A stretch of 64,000 nt of DNA from Bacteriovoracales bacterium (GTDB taxonomy: Bacteria; Bdellovibrionota; Bacteriovoracia; Bacteriovoracales; Bacteriovoracaceae). This document shows, piece by piece, positions 33,373 to 40,680 of this stretch (within the stretch, counting starts at the first letter, position 1; each line of letters begins with the position of its first letter). The stretch is from positions 1-64,000 of the forward strand of contig JASBRV010000078.1 of the NCBI GenBank assembly GCA_030149295.1, written 5' to 3'. The notes below the pieces were generated by a model. It saw nothing but the letters and a program-made list of their open reading frames with translations, did not search any database and was not told the origin of the DNA. A program made the position numbers and the translations under genes.

Positions 33373-34411
33373 GCGCTGTATATTCGTTAAGGCAAAGTCC
33401 CTCATTTTCAAAAAAATGCTGAGAAACATCGACAAACTCATTAAGCTCTTTGCACTTACCCAAATGCTTTGTCATGCTATGACCAAAATTTAACCATGGA
33501 CTTGAAACGCGAAGAAAAAACTTAATCTTTCTTAAGGCTAAAACAGGACCAAAGTACTGAAAGCAGAGTTCACTATAACGTTTAACCACTTTACCGTATT
33601 CTTTAGCTTCCTCATAAGGATCACGCGGTGCTTTTCGTTCCTCCAACCCTTTTGGTGGTTTTAAGCCAAGCTCTTCACCAAGTTGCCAAAAAATCCATGG
33701 CCGTACGGTCATTGCCCTTCCTATCATAACCCCATCACAGCCCGTTTCTTCTCTCATTCTCAGAGCATCTTTATAGGTCTGAACATCCCCGTTACCAATT
33801 ATAGGAGTTTGGAAGTGGTTCTTTAAAAGAGTAATTTGATTCCAATCAGCACTTCCCCTTCTTTTTTGAGCGGCTGTGCGAGGATGTAAAGTGAGTAAAC
33901 TTGCACCAGCTTTAACAAGGCCTTCACAAAAAGAAAGAAAATCTTTTTCATCTTTATGTAAGCCTACTCTCAATTTCACCGATACAGGCAAGTCAGTTGC
34001 TGCACAAGTCATTTTGACAATGGACTGCGCATAGGTAGGGTCGCCCATAAGCGCCACACCATAGTTATGCTTTAGCGCTTTTTGTACCGGGCAACCCATA
34101 TTGATGTCGAGACCTCTAATTTTTAATTCTTCAAGCTTGATCAAACTTTTCTTTATAAAGGACTCTTCATTGCCAAGAATTTGGGGAATGAGAAGCTCAT
34201 CACGAGAAGAAATGAGCGTCTCAGGAGTCTTGCCCATATCTTGATAGGGAAGCCTTCGAGAGTTCAGCATCTCTGTCGGCCAAATAGTCTTTGCGTCAGT
34301 TGGTAAGTAGTCCCTCACGACTTCACGTAAAACCACGTGGCTTAGACCCACCATAGGCGCAAGAGTAAAAGGAAAATTTACCTCAGGCCAAAGCCCAGAG
34401 AGGCCTCTCAT
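33362..34411 (-). CDS. tRNA-dihydrouridine synthase (Dus family)
   Basis: 349-residue FMN enzyme that reduces uridine to dihydrouridine in tRNA. Typical segments: FTLAPMVGLSHVVLRE at the N-terminus (FMN loop), LDINMGCPVQKALKHNYG with the catalytic Cys, KLRVGLH, LTLHPRTAAQKRRGSADW, and IGNGDV with DGVMIGRA. The subtype looks nearest DusC/DusB but is not settled. Its first base overlaps the end of the cyclophilin gene, so the two are an operon. Confidence 0.93.
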   Translation of the reverse strand: MRGLSGLWPEVNFPFTLAPMVGLSHVVLREVVRDYLPTDAKTIWPTEMLNSRRLPYQDMGKTPETLISSRDELLIPQILGNEESFIKKSLIKLEELKIRGLDINMGCPVQKALKHNYGVALMGDPTYAQSIVKMTCAATDLPVSVKLRVGLHKDEKDFLSFCEGLVKAGASLLTLHPRTAAQKRRGSADWNQITLLKNHFQTPIIGNGDVQTYKDALRMREETGCDGVMIGRAMTVRPWIFWQLGEELGLKPPKGLEERKAPRDPYEEAKEYGKVVKRYSELCFQYFGPVLALRKIKFFLRVSSPWLNFGHSMTKHLGKCKELNEFVDVSQHFFENEGLCLNEYTALTY

Positions 34412-34974
34412 TACTTCTTAATCGTGATATTTTTGATGATGATATTATTTATTGGTAAATTTTGAAAAGGTCCGTTGACCCTTGTTGCAGCTTTCTTTAT
34501 TTGATTAACCACTGACATGCCCTTAGAGACTTTTCCAAAAACAGTATAACCCCATCCTCTAGGCGTTGGTGCACTATGATTAAGGAAACCATTATCCTTT
34601 ACATTGATAAAGAACTGCGCCGTCGCTGAGTGAGGATCATTTGTTCTTGCCATGGCAATAGTTCCGTTATCATTACTTAAACCATTATCAGCTTCATTCT
34701 TTATCGGTGCTTTTGTTTCCTTCTTTTTTAAATCAGCAGTAAAACCTCCACCCTGAATCATAAAATTATCGATCACCCTGTGAAAAATAGTTCCTTTATA
34801 AAAACCTTCTTTAACATAAGAAAGAAAGTTCTCTACGGTCTTTGGTGCTTTTTTTGGGTTAAGCTTTATTTCAATCGTGCCTTTATTCGTCTCCATAACG
34901 ACAGTTTGAGCAAAGCTAGAAAAACTCAAGATTAAAAAAAAGAAAAACACTTTCATAAACGGGTCCTTTTTCAA
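34411..34974 (-). CDS. Exported cyclophilin-type peptidyl-prolyl isomerase
   Basis: 187 residues with a signal peptide (VFFFFLILSFSSFAQ), so it acts in the periplasm on folding envelope proteins. The cyclophilin core is complete: METNKGTIEIKLNPKKAP, TIFHRVIDNFMIQGGG, GTIAMARTNDPHSATAQFFI and GYTVFGKV. Length and motifs fit the short bacterial PpiA type. The neighbouring terminator separates it from the upstream YceI gene, so it has its own promoter in the short gap or depends on read-through. Confidence 0.93.
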   Translation of the reverse strand: MKKDPFMKVFFFFLILSFSSFAQTVVMETNKGTIEIKLNPKKAPKTVENFLSYVKEGFYKGTIFHRVIDNFMIQGGGFTADLKKKETKAPIKNEADNGLSNDNGTIAMARTNDPHSATAQFFINVKDNGFLNHSAPTPRGWGYTVFGKVSKGMSVVNQIKKAATRVNGPFQNLPINNIIIKNITIKK

Positions 34975-35001
34975 AAAAAAGGCTCCTTTTAAAGGAGCCT
35001 T
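34973..35001 (-). terminator. Rho-independent terminator after YceI gene
   Basis: Eight-base stem AAGGCTCC (34979-34986) and GGAGCCTT (34994-35001), with a run of eight T on the minus strand after it. It ends the YceI transcript, directly upstream of the cyclophilin start. Confidence 0.88.
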
Positions 35002-35027
35002 ATCAGTCTAATCATTCTCAAACGAAA

Positions 35028-35579
35028 CTATTTGGTAGCAAGGCTAAAGGTTAAGTTTACGTCATCATAAATCATTTTGTCACCAAGACCTTCAAAGAAG
35101 CTGCCTGATTTGTATTTAACATCAAATTTAGTACGATCAAATGTTAAGGAGCCTTTAAACATACCCTTGCTCTTTTTCACCTCAAAAGACACAGGCTTAG
35201 TGATTTTTTTAATGGTTAAATCTCCAGTTACCTTGTATTTATCTTTTCCAGCCTTTTCGACTTTGGTCACGACAAGATTAGCAGTCTCATGCTTTGAAGT
35301 GTCAAAGAAATCCGCTGCCTTCAAGTGATTATCTAACTTTGTCTTCCACTCTCCTTCTAAATCTGTCGTGTTAATCGTCGTCATATCGATGACAATTTTA
35401 CCACCACTTAACTCCCCATCTTTCATCTCAAGCTCTCCGCTTTTAATTTTAATGGTTCCTTTGTGCTCGCCTGTAACTTTTTTTCCAAGCCATTCAACTT
35501 GGGACTTTTCGGTGTTCACACCAACGGCAAAAAGGTTAGCAGCTATAAGAAAGGTAACAAGAGTTGTTAATTTTTTCAT
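35028..35579 (-). CDS. YceI-family periplasmic lipid-binding protein
   Basis: 183 residues with a signal peptide (to about Ala18). The YceI lipocalin-like fold shows SQVEWLGKKVTGEHKGTIKI, HLKAADFFDTSKHETANLVV and GDLTIKKITKPVSFEV. Family members bind isoprenoid-type amphiphiles in the periplasm. The start has a strong GGAGG. It is monocistronic: a terminator follows directly, and the 225-base region upstream (35580-35804) is shared with the divergent protease gene. Confidence 0.92.
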   Translation of the reverse strand: MKKLTTLVTFLIAANLFAVGVNTEKSQVEWLGKKVTGEHKGTIKIKSGELEMKDGELSGGKIVIDMTTINTTDLEGEWKTKLDNHLKAADFFDTSKHETANLVVTKVEKAGKDKYKVTGDLTIKKITKPVSFEVKKSKGMFKGSLTFDRTKFDVKYKSGSFFEGLGDKMIYDDVNLTFSLATK

Positions 35580-35769
35580 AAATCCTCCACGGTTGTTTTT
35601 ACTTATGATCGCCTAAAGGACGATAATTTAAAAATATTATTTTTGGCTATTCTGTATAAAGTCTTGTTATATTGTTTTATTAATGACCATTATCTCCACA
35701 TATCTTTTATTGTGTCACCTATTTTTAGCTAGATAGAGCAGCCGAAGTCTCCCTGTCCGACCAGTTACC

Positions 35770-35797
35770 TCAAGTATAGTTCTAATGATTCCGATAA
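35770..35797 (+). promoter_or_regulatory. Sigma-28-like promoter of IPPGNT protease gene
   Basis: -35 TCAAGTAT (six of eight), 12-base spacer, -10 TCCGATAA (seven of eight). The -10 ends seven bases before the GTG at 35805. There is no Shine-Dalgarno, so the message may be leaderless. Confidence 0.5.
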
Positions 35798-35804
35798 TTA
35801 AACT

Positions 35805-37952
35805 GTGAAATGGTTGTGTTTACTTCTTCTCATTACCCAGTCCTATGCAAAGGTCTATTACGATCAAGAAATGAATCGTGCTTTGGTTTTAGAAAAAACA
35901 GAGGGCGATAGTTTCCGGGCCTTCACCTGTCAGGCCTTTGATCAAATGATCAATCAATACACTCCAGGTAATTATCCCCATTCTATGGCAGAAGCAACAA
36001 ACTGCCGTGAACTTACGACGAAATTTCTTCCTATTAGACAAGATGACCTCAATGGCATCTTTCAATACCCTTTAACGATGCCCACTCTATGGGCTCACAC
36101 TGATCCCAAAAAAGTATGGGAAGAATTTAATCGAACTGAGACCATAAATCTTGATCAAGAAGAATTTTCTAAAATCGAAAAGCTCTTTAGTCTGCAATTT
36201 GATCGAAGAAATAAAATAGTTCAAAATAAAGTCACTCCTTTTCGTTTAAGAGTTCAACATGATCCCAATGATCAAAAAACATTTGACCCAAATAAGGCCT
36301 ATACGACTTGTACTGCATCTCTAATGAAAATCGATGGGAAGTGTCATCTTTTCACCAATGAACACTGTATTACAAGTCATCCCAATGTCATGACTCTCGA
36401 TATTCCAGAGTTCTCTTCAAGCTCTTGGAATGTCACTGAAAAAGAAGTCGCGCCAGAATGGGATCTTCTTTCCCTAAACTTTCCAAATCTTCAAAAGAGT
36501 CGTTTTTGTAAAGGTCTCGATGAACCTGTTATTGAAAAAACAATGGAAAGAACGCCAGCTTTTTACTCTTTAGGGTATTCTGGCCGTTCTGGAGAAAATA
36601 AAATGGATATTTTTTCTTCTCAGGTTGATCAAGTAAAATTTTTAGCAAGAGATACTGCAACGGGATCGCGGGCCAAAGTCATAGACTTGGAGTTTCCTGG
36701 TGGTACGGCAACAACTTACAATTACCTTCCCACCTTTAGAGGCATGAGTGGAGGAGTTTTAACAGATAAAGAAGGAAATCCTCTTTGCCTTATTCATAGA
36801 ACCATCCCCCAACAAGACACCCCTCAATGCATTGATCGTTATCAACTAAAACTTTTTACCAAAGGTGAACTTCCCCGAGCGAAACCTGAAGACAACCTTT
36901 TGCACCCTGAGCTCTTCATGAGAACTTTCGAAAAAAATCGTCTTAACCAAGAAGATGAAGAGAAGGGAAAAGTCAAAACCGGAAACACAACCATTCCTCC
37001 GGGCAACACTGCAATCCCGCCAGGTAACACTGCAATCCCGCCAGGAAACACCGCAATCCCTCCGGGCAACACTTCAATCCCTCCGGGCAACACTTCAATC
37101 CCTCCGGGCAACACTTCAATCCCTCCGGGCAACACTGCAATCCCTCCGGGTCTCTTAAATTTAAAACTTATCACTCCTTCTTTAAATCTTTGTGATGATC
37201 GAAGACTTCTTAGATATGCTGACCCTAAAAGAGACTTGGGAGAATTTATTGAAGCTCTTGAAGGTGTCATCGACCACAATGATGGTGAAAAGAGAGAACT
37301 ACTTGCCATTCGCTGTAAAGAAGATAGTCCTTGGCAACAAATTGATGGCTATGAAGACTATCGCAACAAAGTCTCTCACTTATGTGGAGATCTAAACCGG
37401 ATCGATGAAAAAAATCGCGTCTATCGAGATGAGGAAGGGTATGTGCCTCTTAAGTATAGAGAAACTCTTTTGCATCGACTTGAAGGAAACTTTTTCTCCA
37501 AAGCTCATAAATCAGCAGGGCGTCTTTTGCATTACAATCAACTTCCAAATGATAACTCTCTTCTCACCGCGAAGAAGAAAATGGCCGTATTTCACAGAGT
37601 CAAAGTGGACCCTGAAAAGGGCACAATCGATTTACAATTAGGAAATCGCCCCGGTCCTTTTGTGGATGGAGCCCTCCTCTCAAAGTTTCATGTCAGTTAC
37701 AGCGATAATGGAAAGAAAATTAAACTTAGACCACAATACAAGCAAGGACAATTTCCGGGAAAAGATCATTTTGGCGAGATGACTTGTGCCAATAAAAATC
37801 ACCTCAAACTCATCTGCACAGGAAAAACGTCTGCCTTTAGCCTTTCTCTTAAAAATGATGGAGAAATGGCAGTTCGTTTTAGCAGCTATGATCCAGTGAC
37901 ACGACAAATGATTCATACCCATGGGGATATATATGAAGACAATGGAAATTAA
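35805..37952 (+). CDS. Exported trypsin-like protease with IPPGNT repeat linker
   Basis: 715-residue exported protein; the signal peptide starts at the GTG (CLLLLITQSYA). A trypsin-like domain has its triad at His187 (TNEHC), Asp220 (EWDLLSL) and Ser315 (RGMSGG). Residues 393-448 are eight copies of a seven-residue repeat GNT(A/S/T)IPP, a likely extended spacer. The C-terminal 260 residues have no known domain. There is no Shine-Dalgarno, but a sigma-28-like promoter lies just upstream. The end overlaps the TPR/winged-helix gene by 20 bases. Could be a prey-digesting or surface-processing enzyme (inference). Confidence 0.82.
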   Translation: MKWLCLLLLITQSYAKVYYDQEMNRALVLEKTEGDSFRAFTCQAFDQMINQYTPGNYPHSMAEATNCRELTTKFLPIRQDDLNGIFQYPLTMPTLWAHTDPKKVWEEFNRTETINLDQEEFSKIEKLFSLQFDRRNKIVQNKVTPFRLRVQHDPNDQKTFDPNKAYTTCTASLMKIDGKCHLFTNEHCITSHPNVMTLDIPEFSSSSWNVTEKEVAPEWDLLSLNFPNLQKSRFCKGLDEPVIEKTMERTPAFYSLGYSGRSGENKMDIFSSQVDQVKFLARDTATGSRAKVIDLEFPGGTATTYNYLPTFRGMSGGVLTDKEGNPLCLIHRTIPQQDTPQCIDRYQLKLFTKGELPRAKPEDNLLHPELFMRTFEKNRLNQEDEEKGKVKTGNTTIPPGNTAIPPGNTAIPPGNTAIPPGNTSIPPGNTSIPPGNTSIPPGNTAIPPGLLNLKLITPSLNLCDDRRLLRYADPKRDLGEFIEALEGVIDHNDGEKRELLAIRCKEDSPWQQIDGYEDYRNKVSHLCGDLNRIDEKNRVYRDEEGYVPLKYRETLLHRLEGNFFSKAHKSAGRLLHYNQLPNDNSLLTAKKKMAVFHRVKVDPEKGTIDLQLGNRPGPFVDGALLSKFHVSYSDNGKKIKLRPQYKQGQFPGKDHFGEMTCANKNHLKLICTGKTSAFSLSLKNDGEMAVRFSSYDPVTRQMIHTHGDIYEDNGN
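36981..37148 (+). repeat. Eight 21-bp in-frame tandem repeats (IPPGNTx)
   Basis: 168 bases made of eight 21-base units encoding GNTxIPP, x being Thr, Ala, Ala, Ala, Ser, Ser, Ser, Ala. Units 5 to 7 are identical at DNA level. No unique spacers, so it is not a CRISPR array. Copy number could change by slippage in steps of seven residues. Confidence 0.97.
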
Positions 37953-39162
37953 GACTATTGATGATCATAAAGATTATGTAAAAGCACGACACCTTCTTCA
38001 TAAAGAAGAGTTTGTGAAATTCAAGAAGCTAAAAAAATCACCTATTCTCACTCAAGAAGAGAAAAAGATTTTAGAGGCGAGAAAATGCATCCATAGTCAA
38101 TCATGGGATCAGGCTCTAGATATCTTAGTCAATATGGGGCGAATTACCAGCCAGTATCTCAATGCAGAAATGTATGCCATTAAAGCCTATGTTTACCAAG
38201 TTTTGGCCAAACCAGAAGAAGCCTTATGGTCTAATCAAAGGGCACTTTTTTATTATGAACTCTGTGAAGATAGCGAAGGCCTTTTTAGAAATCATTACAA
38301 CAGAGCCGTCTTACTCGAGCAATTTAGACTCTTCGAATTGATGGCCCATCATTATCAAGAGGCTAAAAAACATGCTCAAGAGATTCATCAGATCGTTCAC
38401 CTTTTAAAGGCAGAAGCTTTCAATGAATGGCGACTTGGTAAAGCTAAAAAAGCAGTCTCCAAAATTGAAGAGGCCCTCTCCCATGGAAATAATATTGAAA
38501 AAACACATTTGGATAATCTAAAAACTGTGGCGGCTGAGATTTATGTCAAGAATGATCAGATTGATGAAGCCCATCAACTCCTAAAAGAGTTAAGCGTGAG
38601 TAAAATAAATCCCGAAAAAGGGAGGGCATTATGCCAACTACGCTTTATCGAGCTATTAAAAGATGAAGGCAAAATGAAATCACCGCCAGCAAGTGTAAAG
38701 TCTATGAAAGAGTGGCACCTAAAATGGGACATTATCTCTTATCTTATCTCGGGAGAAAAAAGTTTAGCTGAAAAAAAATGGAAGGAGCTTAGCCGTCAAT
38801 ACCCGAATCGTTTTGGGAAAAGCTTTGTCATTCTTGATGATTTTGAAAAGAAGACTTTATTTGGCCTGTTATTTGATAAGGTCTTTAATTCCCAAAGACA
38901 CGGCGAAAAGAAGATGCCTACCAATTTAAGCAAGCCCAAGCTTCTTCTATGGTTACTCAAAAATTCTCCCACTTCCCAAAGGAAAGAGGATCTGATTGAG
39001 GCCATATGGAACACAAGTTATGATCCCAAATATGATGCTCGCTTTTATAAGTTAGTTCAAAGGGTAAAAAAAGAGGCTCCTATTATCAATCAAGCAGGAG
39101 CTTATTTCTTAGAATCAAACCCAATTAAAGACAGGAATAAGGACAATTCTGAGGCTGCCTGA
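37933..39162 (+). CDS. TPR protein with C-terminal winged-helix domain
   Basis: 409 residues, cytoplasmic. Residues 50-240 are TPR-type helical hairpins (SWDQALDILVNMG, QRALFYYELCEDSEG, KAKKAVSKIEEALSHG). The C-terminus (about 325-395) reads SKPKLLLWLLKNSPTSQRKE, then LIEAIWNTSYDPKYDARFYK, a winged-helix fold like those of OmpR/SARP-type regulators. It may therefore bind DNA. The ATG at 37933 is preferred (GGGG six bases upstream); 37921 and 37942 are alternatives. Its start lies inside the protease gene, so the regulator and protease are co-expressed. Confidence 0.7.
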   Translation: MKTMEIKTIDDHKDYVKARHLLHKEEFVKFKKLKKSPILTQEEKKILEARKCIHSQSWDQALDILVNMGRITSQYLNAEMYAIKAYVYQVLAKPEEALWSNQRALFYYELCEDSEGLFRNHYNRAVLLEQFRLFELMAHHYQEAKKHAQEIHQIVHLLKAEAFNEWRLGKAKKAVSKIEEALSHGNNIEKTHLDNLKTVAAEIYVKNDQIDEAHQLLKELSVSKINPEKGRALCQLRFIELLKDEGKMKSPPASVKSMKEWHLKWDIISYLISGEKSLAEKKWKELSRQYPNRFGKSFVILDDFEKKTLFGLLFDKVFNSQRHGEKKMPTNLSKPKLLLWLLKNSPTSQRKEDLIEAIWNTSYDPKYDARFYKLVQRVKKEAPIINQAGAYFLESNPIKDRNKDNSEAA

Positions 39163-39211
39163 CATTTTGTCAGACTTCTCGGCATGATCTCTTTAAACCC
39201 CTTTGCTAAAT

Positions 39212-39217
39212 TATAAT
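39212..39217 (+). promoter_or_regulatory. TATAAT box upstream of hairpin
   Basis: Perfect -10 hexamer in the sequence TGCTAAATTATAATC. No good -35 is visible. Its start point would be about 39224, 14 bases before the terminator hairpin, giving either a short RNA of about 65 bases or an attenuated leader for the gene at 39323. Confidence 0.35.
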
Positions 39218-39237
39218 CATTCGAGGGGTCGATAAAT

Positions 39238-39290
39238 AACTCTAGAGAGACAAACCCACCATGAGGTCCTCTCTAGAGTTCTTTTTGTTT
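39238..39290 (+). terminator. Rho-independent terminator or attenuator
   Basis: Twelve-base stem AACTCTAGAGAG (39238-39249) and CTCTCTAGAGTT (39269-39280), loop of 19 bases, then CTTTTTGTTT. It ends the TPR/winged-helix transcript, but a TATAAT box at 39212-39217 would start transcription just before the hairpin, so it may also attenuate the glycosyltransferase gene at 39323. Confidence 0.85.
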
Positions 39291-39322
39291 TCAAGTTCCC
39301 GAAAAAAATCCACAATAAGTTT

Positions 39323-40396
39323 ATGAATGTCGTTTTTTTAGAGGCCTATGACGGAGGCTCTCACCGCCAATTTGCGAAAGAACTCTTAGAGAAAATCCCT
39401 TTTTCAAGTACTTACTATGGTCTCCCCCCACGCCACTGGCGCTGGCGCTTACAAGGGAGCCACTTTTCACTGTCTCAATGGGCCAATGAAAATCTTAATA
39501 ATCAAGATGTCGTCTTTATTCTATCCTCTCTCACTGATAGCGCAGCTTTCAGGGGCTTACTCAAGAAAAAACTACGTAACTGCCCTATCATTACTTACAT
39601 GCATGAATATCAAGGCGCATACCCCATTAAAAAGAATATTGGTGAAAAGAATGCAAAAATCATCAGTCGAGAAATTGCTCCTGCCCATCACCTCAATCAA
39701 GTTTTAAGTAGTGATCTTACTGTTTTTAATTCTACTTTTCATCGAGACCACGCAATCAAAGAAATGAACCAATTTCTCAAAAGAAGAGGCGAAGGCTCCT
39801 TCCAGTTAGAGCCTGAGGATTATCCTATTCTCCCTATTGGAATCAGTCCTCACCCTTGCCTTTCTCAAATGAGTACAAGGGATATTGATATCCTTTGGAA
39901 TCACAGGATTGAGTACGATAAAAACCCAGAAGCCTTCCTTGATCTCGCACTCCAGCTTGTGGAGAGAAAGCCTGAAACCACATTCGCCATTTTAGGTGAT
40001 GACAATCTTAAAGTCTTCCAACCTCTCTTAAGAAAATATCCAGACAATATCCTTGCCCAGGGATTTATCTCAAAAGAACAGTATTGGCAGGTTCTTCACA
40101 GGTGTAAACTTGCCCCCATCACTTCCTTTCATGACTTTCAAGGCCTATCACTTTTAGAGGCCATGTCTGTAGGGGTCATCCCCATAGCCCCAAGAAGAAT
40201 GGTTTACCCTGAACATCTCATGAACTTTCCTCAACTTCTCTATCAAAAGGAGGCTGAGCTATTTGAGCTTACTGAAAGATTTTTAGTCCAGGACCACCAA
40301 TACTTGAGAGATGAACTTAAACAAAAGAGTGGTCAGTTTCTTTGGGAAAACCTTATTGAAAGATGGAACTTATTCCTCAAAAATTTTTCCGCCTAA
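39323..40396 (+). CDS. GTDC1-like glycosyltransferase (tRNA-queuosine mannosyltransferase family)
   Basis: 357-residue GT-B glycosyltransferase. The N-terminus VVFLEAYDGGSHRQFA...LPPRHWRWR...SLTDSAAF is the DUF3524 domain that defines GTDC1 (QTMAN), the eukaryotic enzyme that adds mannose to queuosine in tRNA-Asp. ILWNHRIEYDKNPEAFLDLA and FHDFQGLSLLEAMSVGVIPI, with Glu-rich donor-binding residues, match the C-terminal part of that family. No membrane segment. A bacterial member suggests mannosyl-queuosine or a related sugar modification of tRNA; this is inference from family. No queuosine genes are in the window. A terminator-like hairpin precedes the gene. Confidence 0.8.
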   Translation: MNVVFLEAYDGGSHRQFAKELLEKIPFSSTYYGLPPRHWRWRLQGSHFSLSQWANENLNNQDVVFILSSLTDSAAFRGLLKKKLRNCPIITYMHEYQGAYPIKKNIGEKNAKIISREIAPAHHLNQVLSSDLTVFNSTFHRDHAIKEMNQFLKRRGEGSFQLEPEDYPILPIGISPHPCLSQMSTRDIDILWNHRIEYDKNPEAFLDLALQLVERKPETTFAILGDDNLKVFQPLLRKYPDNILAQGFISKEQYWQVLHRCKLAPITSFHDFQGLSLLEAMSVGVIPIAPRRMVYPEHLMNFPQLLYQKEAELFELTERFLVQDHQYLRDELKQKSGQFLWENLIERWNLFLKNFSA

Positions 40397-40421
40397 AATT
40401 TATGGCCATTTTATCCGATAA
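40394..40421 (+). promoter_or_regulatory. Sigma-28-like promoter of small gene 40476
   Basis: -35 TAAAATTT (seven of eight), 12-base spacer, -10 TCCGATAA (seven of eight): the best overall match in the window. It overlaps the stop codon of the glycosyltransferase gene and points to the 59-residue gene and then pepA. Confidence 0.62.
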
Positions 40422-40475
40422 TTTAAGGGTGAGTAGGCTAAAAAAAGTCTATGCCATTTAAACGAAGGTTATTTC

Positions 40476-40655
40476 ATGAAATATTCCGTAGCCATAAAGA
40501 TTGAAGATTACACAGAAAAATTTTCTTTTGACACTGAAGCAGAAAGAGAACATTTCATGGAAGAATGCAAAAAGATGCACCCCGTAATCGAATTTCTTTT
40601 AAGTGAAGAAAGTGATTGGAGCTCTGTCGTTGCCAAATACGCTTACTCGGCCTAA
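40476..40655 (+). CDS. Small hypothetical protein (59 residues)
   Basis: Complete 59-residue frame from ATG 40476 to TAA 40655, preceded by GAAGG at about seven bases. The protein begins MKYSVAIKIEDYTEKFSFD and is acidic (pI low), soluble, with the end SSVVAKYAYSA. No family is recognised. It is supported by the ribosome site and a sigma-28-like promoter 55 bases upstream. It precedes pepA by 25 bases, so pepA may be cotranscribed. Confidence 0.62.
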   Translation: MKYSVAIKIEDYTEKFSFDTEAEREHFMEECKKMHPVIEFLLSEESDWSSVVAKYAYSA

Positions 40656-40680
40656 TCTGTCCTAAAAAAGGACGGATTTT

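Noticed and set aside
36981-37148. CRISPR-like tandem repeat
   Set aside because: 21-base units without spacers, in frame in a coding region.
36842-37309. Gly/Val/Pro-repeat frame on the minus strand
   Set aside because: Antisense reading of the IPPGNT repeats in the protease gene.
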